DNA of 64,000 bases from Aldrovandia affinis (GCA_029706075.1 JAINUG010000195.1:1596001-1660000), one strand, 5' to 3'. Positions 12,235 to 24,275 are shown, counted from the first letter of the stretch. Numbers and translations are program-made. The notes: generated from the letters alone by a model not told the origin.

Positions 12235-12435
12235 ATAATTCTACTAACCTTTTTAATTCCCTGTGTTACAGGTACAGTATGCAGCTACCAACAATGATGC
12301 CTATCGCTGTGTTACTGCACTGATCTTGTGCATGAACACTGATTGATCTTACCATGCATAAATGCACATCTTGTAAGTTGCTCTGGATAAGAGCGTCTGC
12401 TAAATGCCAAACATGTAATGGAAATGTAATATTAC
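12235..12435 (+). mobile_element. UnaL2-type LINE 3' end fragment
   Basis: The same order as at 58.05 kb: TACTAACCTTTTTAATTCCC, GTATGCAGCTACCAACAATG, GTTACTGCACTGATCTTG, then GTTGCTCTGGATAAGAGCG and CTAAATGCCAAACATG. The hairpin GCTCT-GGATA-AGAGC is intact. Confidence 0.75.
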
Positions 12436-12769
12436 CTTAAGATGTGAAATGCTTTGAACTATTGTTTTCATCTTGAAATAAATATTAACTAAATGATAAA
12501 ATGCCACTTATTCATCAATTTATTAAACGCACAGCTTTGCCTGATGGGTAAAGAAAGCAGAAAAAGAAATACCCCCTGGCCAAGAAAGCTATAAACTCTG
12601 AACCCTGAAAGTTGTAAACGTGTGAAGAGAAGGGTATAAACAGCCAGTGATTTATACCAACGCCACTAAACACCTCTGACTACACTAGTCCCCTGTAAAT
12701 ACTAGAGCAGAATAACAGAACAATTACAGCTATCAAAACAGTTGCGTACGGATGCAGACTGCTTGTATT

Positions 12770-12827
12770 CATGACAGGCTAATTCCCAATTCACTTCCCA
12801 TGACAGGCTAATTCCCAGAGCACTTTA
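12770..12827. repeat. Short tandem duplication (29 bp)
   Basis: CATGACAGGCTAATTCCCA occurs at 12770 and 12799 with similar following bases (ATTCACTT and GAGCACTT). Confidence 0.7.
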
Positions 12828-13947
12828 CAATATTATCAGTGAAAAAGTGAAGTATCAACTCAATTACTGTGTGCCTTTTAAACAAGGGGTCTGGGAATGC
12901 TGGAGAATTTTCAGAAAAATATACAGAATAATGCTGCAAATAAAATAGAATGAAATTGCAATATAGCCAATACAGCTATAATTTTGTGAAATTAACTCAT
13001 GATGGCATGTGTGTGTTGCGCTAGAGGTCCCTGCTCTCTGTGTCTCGTGGGATCCAAGCTAACAGAAACGCTGAAAACTTTAAATGAATGTAGACTGACG
13101 TGACCCTCCGCTAAGGAATAGCGCAGGGGTTCGAGATGAATCAGACGTGCGGAGAGTGGCTGGGGAGACCTACCTGCAGCTAATCTGCATTTCCTGGAGG
13201 GATGGTGCGCACACACTGCCTAATTACTTAATGAACCCAATCATTTAATCAGCTCGATGTGCTTCATGTGGCCAATCACAGCTCGACTTTAGACGTGTGC
13301 TCAAAATAGATTTTACCGCAGTGTCAATAATAATAATAATAATAACATTGCAGCCCAAGGGGCTTCATAGCACAAGACATGCATACAATTTTAAATCAAT
13401 TAAAAATAATATTTAATATAAAAATGAATACAATATATCCTGAGTTAATTAAGCAAGCAAGTGATGCTAATTAAAATGTTACAGCAAACACAATATGATG
13501 ACGATCTAATGCAATAAAAACATTGCGATACTGGTGTTTCTTTTCTAAGTCTAAAGTTACTGTAGTAGGTCTACACAAATACAGACAAATCCATTGAACA
13601 AAACCGTTTTTTTTCCCTTGAGTGTAAAATGAAAGGATATCAGACCAAACATCACACTAAACATTCCCCCAACACTTATTTGTTATATTTACAATTGTGA
13701 AAATATACCAAATGGTGTTTGTGAGGAAATATTAGGCCATTTACTATATGTATGCATTTATATAAATAATGTACACTTCCCCCCACCCCACCCCCAACTG
13801 AAGGAATTTTAAGAGGGACATCCAAACTGGTTTGAATCTGGGATGGACTTCCCAAACCAAACCAATCAATCAATACAGGATGGGGAAAGTGGTTATAGGT
13901 GCCAGCCCATATTGAGGCCCCTCCACCCCCCTTCCTGCTTTACCCAT

Positions 13948-14008
13948 TTCCAGGCCACACCCCTTCCCAGGCCAGGCCACACCCTTCCCAGGCCAGGCCA
14001 CACCCTTG
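13948..14008. repeat. 21-bp tandem repeat, about 3 copies
   Basis: CCAGGCCAGGCCACACCCTT is repeated with slight changes just before the hAT MITE. The Pro/His-rich open frames over it are repeat artefacts. Confidence 0.8.
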
Positions 14009-14030
14009 TGATGAAACTTGCAGTCTATCA

Positions 14031-14211
14031 CAGTGTTTCCCAATCCATTCCTACAGGGCACACTGCCCTGCATATTTTCATTCCAACCTCCGCTCCCAAC
14101 CTATCATCTGCATCGGTCATCTGTTAATGATCACTTGAGCATGATTAAGTGGTGGTTGGAATGAAAACATGCAGGGCAGTGTGCCCTGTAGGAATGGATT
14201 GGGAAACACTG
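14031..14211. mobile_element. hAT-type foldback MITE with 8-bp target duplication
   Basis: A 181-bp element with long terminal inverted repeats: CAGTGTTTCCCAATCCATTC at the left and its complement ending GGATTGGGAAACACTG at the right, extending inwards through the ACAGGGCACACTGCCCTGCA region. Flanked on both sides by GTCTATCA (14023-14030 and 14212-14219), the 8-bp duplication expected of hAT transposases. Non-autonomous, with no coding capacity. Confidence 0.9.
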
Positions 14212-14237
14212 GTCTATCACAATCCAATAGGCTACAG

Positions 14238-14772
14238 CAGTGGTACTCAGTCTCGGTCCAGGGGAGACCCACTGTGTATGCTGGTTTTCATTCCAACCAT
14301 AATTGAATTTTAATTGTATCTAGCTGTTAATTGTTCTTAATGAGACACTTTTAATTTCCATTAAAGCATGATTTATGCCATATTATGTTAGAGATAGCTG
14401 TGCATGCCATGAACAATAAATGTGCCCATATTCACATACATCCCAAAACTTTAAATCAGTCAGATCAACTAATGCTCTCATTCTCTGTAATGGGCTATAT
14501 GTCACATGATTCCTTTAGGCTGCCTTTTTAACTGATTCAATTATGGACTGGCGGGGGAAATCATTGGGGCCTAATTGTTGAGAGTGTGGACACCTGGTCA
14601 CTGAAACTAAACCATTTGTGGAAAATGAAGAGTTCAATGAAAGCAAATGGCGATGAGCCAAACCTGACAACTTAGACATTGTTTTCCACAGCCTTAATTG
14701 ATCAAGAGATTGGCTGTAACAAAAGCCAGCATACACAGTGGGTCCCCCCTGGAGTGGGGTTGAGAACCACTG
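14238..14772. mobile_element. hAT-type non-autonomous element, 535 bp
   Basis: Terminal inverted repeats of about 45 bp: left CAGTGGTACTCAGTCTCGGT followed by GACCCACTGTGTATGC, right the complement, ending GGGGTTGAGAACCACTG. Flanked by GGCTACAG (14230-14237) and GGCTATAG (14773-14780), an 8-bp duplication with one difference. The interior is AT-rich with no transposase. It lies only 26 bp from the preceding hAT MITE. Confidence 0.85.
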
Positions 14773-15301
14773 GGCTATAGGACCCATCCTTCCAACAAGT
14801 CTGACTTATCTGCTTTATCAAATACTCATGATAGAAGACTCTATCTAGACAGTAAGACTGAGGCCCAGACATTGGCTTCAATGAGAAATCTGACAGCCAG
14901 CTGGAGAAAATATTCACCCATCACTATTATAATATTTGTGCCTCAAATGCCTCAAAAACAACTGATATCTATACCTACACACTCAATCGTTGCACTGAAA
15001 CACAGACAACTTTCCAACAATGCCAGTAATACCAGAATGCATTTGGAGTATTAATCTAGCTTAACAGGTTTGAGCCTCTGTGACAAATTGTTATGGCTAG
15101 ATCAATAGGTCCGCACAACAAATTCATTACTTTCATTAGCTGCATATTCAGAGGTAAATGTAACTAGTGGGAGAACGTCAGCTAAGATTGCCAAAGGGAA
15201 AATAAAAAATAATGCAGAAAATGTGCTGATGTGCCTCTTGCTTTCATTCACCCATTCACTCATTCATTTTATAGCTACATTTCCTAGCCTAGCATCATTT
15301 A

Positions 15302-16144
15302 CAGTGCTGTGAAAGTGCTGCTAATTTCTAATCAAAGGGATATTTGACCATCACATAATCTACTCAACAAACATTCACCAGACATTGAATACCCCGGTGG
15401 AAAGCTATTTTAGTAGAAATAACTTTAACTAAAAAATCTCCTGTAAGTATTGATAAGTTTCTTACATTGCCTAGAAGGAATTCTGGATGGCTCTTCCTTA
15501 GAGAATTGTTTCAATTCTGTCTTTCTTGCATGTAGAGCTCAGATCAGTTCCTCTCAGTGCATCTCAAAGGGCTTTCAGCTGGACAGCGTATTGTGCTCCA
15601 GAGTGGCCTGGTATAGGATGATGCACGGTTGACTCACTGATTGACTCAATGTCCAGGTCCTGAACGGTCAAAGCGGTGCAAAACATCACCACCCTTCTGC
15701 CACCATGCTTCACAATGTAAAAGGGGGTACTTTAGTGGTGGGGCTCCTTCAAGCCAGTTCTCCCATTGAACTCAATAGGACAATTAGCATGAATGAACCG
15801 CATTGCTTAAGAGCCCCATCACAAAGAAATATGGAAAACCACATGAAACACGGTGGCAGAAGTAGATCATGGACAGGTTGTTTGCTAGATTACATCACCT
15901 TTTAATTATATTAGGACTTATATATATATGCCATTTAGCAGACGCTTTTATCCAAAGCAACTTACAGTAAGTGAATGCATATATTTTTCAGTATATGTGG
16001 TCCCAGTGGGAATTGAACCCACAACCTAAGCGTTGCCAACACTGTGCTCTACCTACTGAGCCACACAGACTTATGTGATGGTCAAATATCATTTTGATTC
16101 AAAATTTGCCCAAAAAAAGAAATTCATACTTTTTCACAGCACTG
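15302..16144. mobile_element. Tc1/mariner-like element with nested SINE
   Basis: The left end TA-CAGTGCTGTGAAAG and the right end TTTTTCACAGCACTG-TA are inverted repeats. Further in, GATATTTGACCATCACATAA near 15340 is exactly complementary to a run near 16072-16092. TA at both sides is the usual target duplication. Inside, ACCACCCTTCTGCCACCATG is the antisense of the KHGGG transposase region common in fish Tc1-like elements, but little else of the gene is recognisable. A family A SINE has inserted into the right arm. Confidence 0.75.
15929..16070 (-). mobile_element. tRNA-derived SINE, family A, nested in a Tc1/mariner-like element
   Basis: On the minus strand: GTGGCTCAGTAGGTAGAGCA head, B-box GGGTTCAATTCCCA, ACCACATATACTGAAAAATA, then AAGTTGCTTTGGATAAAAGC and CTAAATGGCATATA. 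It lies between the body and right arm of the element at 15302-16144, so it inserted later. Confidence 0.88.
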
Positions 16145-17643
16145 TACATATCACTGTATAAATATGTGGGAATATGTTCCTCCATTTCTCCTCTAGATGG
16201 CCATCTCATCCTAAGGAAATGGGAGCAGGCATAGGCAATCCGGATAAATCCTGACTGTGTGCTGATCCTGGGTCAGCCTCACCGTTTTCCACACTATTTT
16301 GGGGTTAGGGATGTGTTTTAAGTAAGATGATTCTGGATCTGGAGCGTTTTGTGTGTCCCCAAAAGTAGAATATCCAGAAACTAACAAAACAATGGAAATG
16401 CAGCCACAAACATGCATAAACATAATAAAAAATATAAAAAATAAAATAAATATAAAATGTGCTTATTTTCATTTAGCCACTGAATCCGTTACCTCGCTTC
16501 CCAATGACTTCTTACGCGTCACATAATGCAGTGGGTAATAATAGCTGGCTTAGTAAACAAAGAATGCATATTTTAAACAACGCTGCCCTCTACTGTGTCA
16601 CATACGCTATTGCATATCTATACTTGCAGGAAAAGGGAAAGGATAAAGGAAAGAGATTTTTCTGGCTTTCTTAACCCCAAAATGAGTGGAGCCATCAGGT
16701 GAATACAGGCCACTGTTCTGCGGAGTGCAAACTCGTTTTATTGGGTTCATATGCATCAGTGACCAATGGTTTCTCCATCAATTGTGGTATTTTGCCAATT
16801 GTCACCTTTCGATCGTCACATTGCACTTGCACTTGCAAAAAGAAAGGCCTTGATCAATATGAATCAGGACCGTGGTTCAACAGTCTGGCCTGCAAATCTC
16901 GAGCAAAAAAGGAACCATATCACAAATTACTGAGACCGCCAGAACGGTGACCTTTTCTCGAATGTTTTTACACACCGGCATTATGTTCGAGGTTCAGATG
17001 GACGGACGGATGGATGGATGCATTTGCAACTCGCACGCGTGGTTAGAAGCAGTACAGTGTCTATTTTTGGGCGATTTTGCGAAGGGGAGGACTTTAGATG
17101 AATCGGTGGCTGCATCTACGGAGATCCTGTCGCGTTTGCGCCGCTGTGTGCGAGACACAAAGGGCTGCAGGTGTGAAATGGAAGCAGGGCAAAGCCCCGA
17201 TAATCTCTTCATTACACGTTTAATCTCAATAAGAGCACTCGCCAAACCAAACCCAGTGGCAGATACAGGGCCCCCCCCCTCCCCTCCCCCGACCCCGCGC
17301 AGCGCAAACAATGACAGATAATACTACAAGGGCCCATTCATTAATAAACCACAATGCAGACACTTCCGATTCCAGCGGAGCACAAAGCACAGGGATTTGA
17401 GCCCAGGTTTGGTGATAAGCAGAGGCAACTATCAATTACCCGCCTAGATTGTAGAGTGTGGCGGGGGGGGGGTTTTTTTATCTGCAAAGAAATTAGGTCC
17501 AATTTTTCTATTGTGAAACAGTGAGCGTCCTGGTTTAGGATACCATGCAGCCAAAAGATATCTGGAAGGCAACACCGAGATCGTTTCTGAGGCAGCCGGC
17601 CTTCTCCCGCTCAGTGGCTTCTATTACACCTGCCTGGCAAGCC

Positions 17644-17870
17644 TTACATTTACATTTTACATTTTTTTATCAGACGCTCTTATCCAGAGCGACTTACACA
17701 GTTTACATTTCTTTACATGCAATCCATTTACACAGCTGGATATTTTCCTGAAGCAATTCAGGTTAAGTACCTTGCTCAAGGGTACAACGGCAGTGTCCCA
17801 CCTGGGAATTGAACCTGCAACCTCTGAGTTACAAGCCCAGCTCCCTAACCATTACACTACACTGCCAGCC
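17644..17870 (-). mobile_element. tRNA-derived SINE, family V-like, UnaL2-type tail
   Basis: Read on the minus strand: GGCAGTGTAGTGTAATGGTT head, B-box GCAGGTTCAATTCCCAGG, a conserved middle (GAGCAAGGTACTTAACCTGA, AATTGCTTCAGG), then TCGCTCTGGATAAGAGCG and TGTAAATGTAA repeats. Nearly full length. The V-SINE label rests on resemblance to common fish SINEs, not on a search. Confidence 0.88.
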
Positions 17871-18013
17871 TGCCTTACATACAGGGAACGCAAACGGCAT
17901 ACAGTACAGTCAAATACAACTTAGGTGCATTTGTGTTTGCAGTGTAGTGTCAAAATCCTCAACCAAAGACTGGATTTGTTCTTAATAACAGAATAGTATA
18001 AGATATAAAGACA

Positions 18014-18145
18014 GGGGGTGGGGCTACCGGGTGGAGCAGGCAGCTGAAGTACTCATTCTCAACGCAGCGAAGCGCCCCACAGTCTGGAGTCGGATCCCGA
18101 TCGTACCCGCGCTGATTGTGGCCGGCAGCCCTGCAGTGTGTTTAG
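18014..18145 (+). mobile_element. Probable tRNA-like SINE head fragment
   Basis: GGGGCTACCGGGTGGAGCAG resembles an A-box region and GGAGTCGGATCCCGATCGTA a B-box region. It is followed by GATTGTGGCCGGCAGCCCTG, a phrase like family D bodies. It stops abruptly near 18145. A weak assignment. Confidence 0.4.
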
Positions 18146-19010
18146 ATACGTTTATTTTATTGACTTTAAAAAAGACAATACATGGTCACATCCCGATGTA
18201 CATGTACATTTTAAAAAGGCATATCAAAGATGACACAGAAAAGTCGCAGGGCTTATTCCCACTGTGGTCCTTGCTGTTGTAACAGTAACACTAACACTAT
18301 AACAGTGTGGTTCATAGCTAGCCTTAGTGAAACCCCAGGGAAGGAGCACCGCCTCGGCATGTCAGAGTGAATCCCTCGCCAATCTTTCTTCGCTGGCTGA
18401 GTGAGTCGTGCAGCCCTTTGGTCCAATGGAACTGCAGCTCAGCTTGTGAACTATGAGCGCGGAGAAGCAGCGGCTGTCTGCATGCGTCTTGAACTCTCTG
18501 TTGGAGGACACAGCTAGTGTATACAAACTGAAAGATGATGTTGCAGAGATTGGAACGCCTAATCATTTTTTGTAGGTAGGTCTGTCCAAACGGGAAGAAA
18601 AAAAGAAAGAAAGGTGACGCGAACATATGACGACGATGATGGCATCACTCCTATATTACCAGATAATAACCATTATCACTTTCCAGACTTGAATAAGTTG
18701 TTGACCATTTTATGAATGGACTCAGCTCTACTGGCTGTAGACATACTGGAGGCGTTGGCTGTCAGGAGACGTCAGAGCCTGAGTGTGTGAGCGCTGCTCC
18801 GGGACCTCTCTGCACTGCCCTGGCCTGGAGAGCACTGGCTACAGCAACAGCACCTGCTCCACTCAAGATCACCATATCAGCACTCAAGACGCCAAGCCTC
18901 AAGCATGTCACAGCACGCAGAAAGAGTTTCAGACAGCGCGGCGCGGTGCGGTGAGGAGTCAGGTCGAGGCACTTAAGAGTGCGGAGTGTAGAGGTGCATT
19001 CTATGGATTT

Positions 19011-19154
19011 GATTGGATCCAGACTGCGCCAGTGTGCGCTGCGCTGACTGTGATTGGGAGTCCCACCCACGGGTGACGCATAATTGGCCAATCACTGACC
19101 CCCGCCTCATAGTCCACCAGCGGTGACTCTGGTCAAGCGGGCGCCTGTGATTGG
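19011..19154. promoter_or_regulatory. Cluster of five CCAAT/ATTGG boxes
   Basis: ATTGG or CCAAT pentamers occur at 19012, 19053, 19083, 19088 (inverted, sharing ATTGGCCAAT) and 19150, in a GC-richer block that also has GTGACGCA and several CpGs. Such clusters are typical of NF-Y-bound promoters or enhancers. Position inside the nckap5 intron would fit an alternative promoter or an antisense transcript start; no TATA box or first exon was identified. Confidence 0.4.
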
Positions 19155-20059
19155 CCCACGCCAGCTGCATCAGGCAGGACAACGGAGGGACAGGCCTACA
19201 AGCTACAAGTTTGTTTGGACAGTTAACTCAAGCACTTGCACTCTTGTCCCGAGTTATCTTTGTTATTTATAATTGATATTTTTCATGCACAATTGTGGTT
19301 TTAAACTTTATATATATATAGTATATATATTACACATGCATATTTCCACACAGGATCCAGCATGGTGCCAGAGGGCCCTTTCTGATGGATTCACGTGTGC
19401 AGATGAGTGCTAATTCAGCAGCCCCCTGGCCTGAAGACTCCTGTGTTTTCAGTGTGGAAGTTCCGTGGAGGGGAACCAGTGACTTCCTCCAAAAGGCCCA
19501 TCTCAGCAGTGTGCATTCGTTGAACAGACTGGGGCCATATTCTGAGACAGAAAATGCTAATATATAGAGATAAAACGTCTCACCTGGGTGTTAACAAAGG
19601 AACACACTGCTTCTTGGGTATAAAATATTTATAAAATAAAAAAAAAACAACACAGGAAGCTTGTGTGCAGCCAGAATAGAACGTGGAATACTGTTGTATG
19701 TAACACATTGCATCCAATGGACTTCATTCATACTACACTGGACAGTATTCAGGTCTACTTCATCACTAGGGGAACCAAATCCAGCATGACTTCCAACATT
19801 AAAACCACAAACCATCATCAGCTGACCAAAAAGTGAACAGGGTACAACGTTGTGCTTCCACTGCATTTCCTTCTACAGAGCCACTCTTCCAGGATTTTAA
19901 CTGTCTGTAAACACATAAATGACAACTTTTGAGTTTGGGTAACGAGCACTGACCTTGGTGGTACATTTGCAATGTTGGTCCCCCAAAAATGTGCCCCCCT
20001 GGTATGAAAGCAAACACATTGGAGATTTATTGGGAACAAGCCACTATCAAAAGGGAACC

Positions 20060-20397
20060 AAGGGCTAGTGGATAGCGTAGCGGGCTACAAGTGTGAGCTT
20101 GTAGTGGTTCAAAACCCATCTCTGCCAGACCGGCCCTGGCCGTTAGCCCCGATTGGGGACAGCTATTGGCTGTCCGCTCCTGAGGGGGGGGGGGAGGGCG
20201 GTCGGCACGAACTCGCTGTGAAGCACGTAAGGGTGTCTCCAGAAAGGGGGTCGGTGAGTTCCGTCTCGAAGGAGGCAGATCATCGCCGGCCTCGGAGAGT
20301 AGCTTGCCCCGTAGAGACGGGCGGTGAGTTTGTGGGGGAGGGTTCATCTAAATTAATAGAGGGTATAATTGGTATACATTTTCAAGAAAATTGACAG
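20060..20397 (+). mobile_element. GC-rich tRNA-derived SINE, family D (diverged)
   Basis: Head GGGCTAGTGGATAGCGTAGC, B-box-like GTGGTTCAAAACCCA, then GCCAGACCGGCCCTGGCC, CAGCTATTGGCTGTCC and GGTCGGTGAGTTCCGTCTCG. The body order matches the other family D copies. It ends near GAAAATTGACAGG. Confidence 0.75.
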
Positions 20398-22077
20398 GTA
20401 TAATACTGTAGGTCAACAGCGAGAGAACTAAGTGCAATTGAAATCTAGCGATGTGAAACTGGACAAACGGTTAATTAGCAAATTAATGCAAGTTTGATTT
20501 GAATTTTTCTGGTCTAAAATGAAGCTAACCAAAATTTGGGGAACAAAAAAAAATAAAAATGCTGGCTATAACATGAACCAGGATGCAAGTCATTTCAGCC
20601 ATCTTGCCAAGACTTTCTGAACTAAGGGACCAAGACAATGAGTCAAGTGGTTAACTGCCAGGCTGGAGCAAAAGCCAAGTTGAGTAGCCCTGCACACCCT
20701 ACCTTTTATTAGTATTCAGTATGGAATAGCTACGACTTCAAACTGTAAGCCTTATCAAGCCCCGATTAAAAACGTGAAAATGGATTACGGAACAAAGACA
20801 GCATCGGCTTTCAGTTTTGTGCTCATTACTTTTTCCACCCACTCATAAAAATCGCAGTCTCCAGCGCTTTAAGTCTGTGGCTTGATCCTCAAAGCAGTTT
20901 CAGTTCTGTATTGACAGCAAATTTGAAAATCATTTTCAATTTGTCAGGTCTGATCAGATTTCCACACACTGTGCCTGGAACTGCGCACATAAATAAAGGA
21001 TTGGCTTGATATGTTGCCTTCTGGAATAATCCAGCTGCAACCTTTACACAGGGAAATGGGAGGCTGGGACAGAGCCCGTGCTTTTCAAATCCCATTCCTT
21101 CCTTCGGTTCCGGTTAAATATAGCCCGCGCGAGCAGACGGAAATGAAACCCAAGCTTCCGACGGTAGCGGGGATGATTAAAAAGGGGGGAATGGCCCAGC
21201 CGGAGGATGCGCGCTTCAAAGCTCACTCTGCCTAATCCGGTTTTTGGGGTCTGTACGGGGAGGGGTGCGGGGGCAAATGTGCACAGGCTGGACCATTCCG
21301 CCAGCGCCATCCTGATTACCCGCCTGGAGCAGCGTCCACAACTTAAAACGGTCGTGTCGCTGGCTGACTGTCACCTGCCCGCTGAGTGAATGGCTCCCTC
21401 AGCAGCAAACCGCAGTTACGGAATTTTACCACTAAGGGGCGCAAAGAACCGCAAACAGTCGCAGCCATTACGCAGTGTGGGTTCGGCTTCTGTTGGACTG
21501 GAGTATGGAGCCTTCAGCTCTCTGACAGCCAAGTCTATGCAGAAGCTCCATGGAGGATAATCCCAATTTACAACGCCCGCCCCCCCCCACACACACCCCA
21601 CCTCTCCAGCGATCCTTCTGTCTGCCACTGATAACTCATCCTCCAAGCCCCCCCTTTCCAGACCATAATTAGCATGGAAATGACATGCTCAAGTCTGCGC
21701 AGGATCACTCACAGAGGAAAAGAATAGCTTGGCAGAAGGACCCATCGCAGTGTGGAGTATGTGACATCCTTAGCGCAGCGTGAGACAGTGAGTGGCTTGA
21801 GATCAGTAAGGTGGAGGGAAGGCGGGAGGTGAACAGTGAGGTGACAGAGTCCTGGGGAGAGGGCCACAGCGTGGAGTCATGGGAAAGTCCTCCAGCCATA
21901 GACTGGAATCATAAATGAAGAGCACGTGCCCAATTGAACACAAAACACAAGAATGCCACTAGAAGAATCCCAACCAAGTGATGAGCCACCCCCTTTAATA
22001 CAGAGAGAATATCCTGTATTTTTACTTATGTGTGTCAAGTCCTCCAGAACAATCAGTTTTATTAAAGCAACTGTGGT

Positions 22078-22248
22078 GGAGTGATTAAGGGTCTGGCCTC
22101 GTAATCCTACAGGTTTTTTTTCTCTACGGTTGTACTGTTCAGTAAAGCACTTAACCTGAATTGATTCAGTAAATATTCAGCTTTATGAATGGATTAATGT
22201 AAGCGATGTCAGGCAATGTCGCTCTCCAGCAAATGAATAAAAAAATAA
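22078..22248 (+). mobile_element. Old tRNA-derived SINE, family V-like
   Basis: GTGGAGTGATTAAGGGTCTG head, then GCACTTAACCTGAATTGATT, CAGTAAATATTCAGCTTTAT and a decayed TCGCTCTCCAGC tail that has lost its GGATA loop. Confidence 0.75.
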
Positions 22249-22488
22249 CCAAATGGATTGCAGGCGTTTTGCAAGTCACAAGATGACTCAAATGACTTAA
22301 AGGGTATATTTCATATGAAGCATAATGGAGGGAAAAAGACAGAGTAGCAGTCTATGTATGCATACACGTTTTTAGCTCAAGAGCTCACATTTATGAGTAC
22401 CTTCAATTAACATACAAATGAGATAATGATCATGAAAAAACAAACTCAGAATCAAGAGAGAACAGATAATGCTATCTGCAAAAGGATG

Positions 22489-22574
22489 CATGTTTCTTTT
22501 GCATCAAAAGTGTGTGAGTGTGTGTGTATGCCTGCGTGCGCGCGCGTGTGTGTGTGTGTGTGCGTGCGTGTGCG
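22489..22574. repeat. Imperfect GT-rich microsatellite
   Basis: Interrupted GTGTGTG runs with a GCGCGCG stretch near 22536; a minor simple repeat. Confidence 0.75.
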
Positions 22575-22917
22575 TTTGGGGGCCTATTTATTTACCGGAA
22601 GGTTTCTCAAGCACTTGAATTGAGCGAGTGCAGGCACACTCAGTAAATTGTGCTGGGCACAGCTCTCCTCTGAGTTAATGAGCCAGCCGTGGGCTTTAAA
22701 GCTTCCAGTCGTTCAGTGCAGGTCCACCCAGTGAACTGTTCAGGACGTGCACTTGCCCTCCAAATCAAGGAGCAGTCAAAACAGTGCACTGCTCCCGGAA
22801 TCAAACAAACTCGTGCTAAATCCACCTTTAGTTTAATTCCACAAGATTTGGGTATGATTTATGTCCTGTATGTTTGGCTGGATTTTCACTAAAGTAATTC
22901 AGGTGGGCTCAAGGGTA

Positions 22918-23150
22918 CCTACATTACACTACAGGCATTCAGCAGAAGCTCTTACCCAGAGCGCCTTGCACCCTTAACATTTCTTTACATACAATCCATT
23001 TCTTTACATACAATCCATGTATACACTCTGGGCATTTACTGAAGCAATTCAGATTAAGTACCTTTTGCTCAAGGGCACAACAGCTGAGCCCCACCTGGGA
23101 ACTAAACCTGTGACCTTTGTGCTACAAGCCCAGCTCCCTAACCATTAAAC
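22918..23150 (-). mobile_element. Old tRNA-derived SINE, family V-like
   Basis: Minus-strand copy: head near TGTTTAATGGTTAGGGAGC, B-box region AGGTTTAGTTCCCAGG, middle GAGCAAAAGGTACTTAATCT, tail with GGCGCTCTGGGTAAGAGC. An internal 21-bp duplication (ATTTCTTTACATACAATCC twice) near 22980-23020. Confidence 0.78.
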
Positions 23151-24211
23151 AATGTTACCTCTCGTGGAAGTGACCTCACCACCCTGGGTCAGTCCAATGT
23201 TCCAGTGGTCTGCTCACCACATGACCCATCCACCACTCCACATTGCTGCTGTTGATTTGAAGCATGTGCTTCTAAACAAATCACCTTCACATCCAGAGGC
23301 AGTGGGACTTTCCAGCGCTGAGACGACACATTCAGGACTAAATTAAATCAAAGTGAAGTCAAATCCTTCGCATAAACCTTGCTGTGATGTTAGTGAAACA
23401 GTAATGTTAAGACACCATCCCAAGATTTTCCCAGAAGACTCTGTGACACTTCTGCTGTCTCCAATCACAGATCCCCTGATGACAGATATAAAGTGCCTAC
23501 CGTGAAATAAAAAGTACATATGTAAATACCGTATGTTCAATGCAATACAATGTTGGAATGCATTTCTATAAGAAAAAAATAATTGAATAAAGAAATAAAG
23601 AATGCATAGAAATGTATGCATCATTTACTGTAGTACTAAACCAGATACATTTAAAATGGTCTACAATAGGGCATGTAATCTGAAGGCCTTTAGAAAATAT
23701 CAGTTTGTACCGGACGTTCTTATGGGGAAAAACTCATTATAAGAAAATAGAAAATGGAGTGTCCCTGCCGGGGGCTGGTTATCTTGCGGTAGGACAGCTG
23801 GACTCACGGCCGTGCCATCAGTCTGGCCACCGTGGTCAGCTGGTCTCCGCTCTGCCCCGAGATCCTGCCCTGAGGTCGTGCCCACACTCGCATGCACTTC
23901 TGTTTATCCGTGGTTATACCCGGTTATACAATCACGCTTTACAGAAGATTAAGAGATCGGCTTCTTAAAACTCCCTCTGCATTCAATCCCCCTCTTACGC
24001 GACGAGGCTGCAGCACAGGAAGCAAAACTACACGCGAGCGTCGTGCGACACTACAGAAACACAACACCGGCGCAAAAGTGCACGTCGCGTCTCACGGGCA
24101 CGCCACACCGAGGTTACGCTCTGGCCGTCTCGGTGTAAAACAGTGAGGGTCGAGAGTGGACGCCGGTCTCGGGTTTGCGGTAGGGTGCTGAATGAAAGAG
24201 GTGAACAGTAC

Positions 24212-24275
24212 CATTGTTCCTTGGCTTTTGGTCCGTAAGACTTCTCTCTGCAGGCGTGCCGCGGCCAGCTTCTCC
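24212..24275 (-). CDS. nckap5: nckap5 coding exon B (N-terminal coiled coil)
   Basis: A 64-bp internal exon on the minus strand. The acceptor is TTTTGTTCAG|GG and the donor ATG|GTACTG. After completing the split arginine codon from exon A it encodes EKLAAARLQREV followed by LRTKSQGTM. This parallels the REKLAVARLQREVAQRTSEG stretch of vertebrate NCKAP5, directly after the exon A homology. It is basic, heptad-like coiled coil with no catalytic motif. The exon sits in a locally CpG-rich patch (about 23.9-24.4 kb). The phases fit on both sides: phase 2 in, phase 0 out. I am confident of the gene; the family assignment is from recalled sequence, not a search. Confidence 0.9.

Larger units (their letters stand above)
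5447..24211. other. nckap5 intron between exons B and C (about 18.8 kb)
   Basis: Bounded by the exon B donor GTACTG and the exon C acceptor CCCAG, both on the minus strand. It contains CA microsatellites, Tc1/mariner and hAT elements, SINEs and a CCAAT cluster, listed separately. Nothing further was recognised in 5447-6700, 6830-8220, 8980-9600, 11130-12230, 12440-13940, 16150-17640, 18150-18750, 19210-20050, 20400-22070 or 23150-24200. Two long A runs (about 9620-9640 and 9796-9820) bracket a roughly 155-bp segment that may be an old retroposed piece of unknown source. Confidence 0.6.

Noticed and set aside
16872-17321. 149-aa + strand frame
   Set aside because: No recognisable domain. It crosses low-complexity C runs and has intron-like composition.
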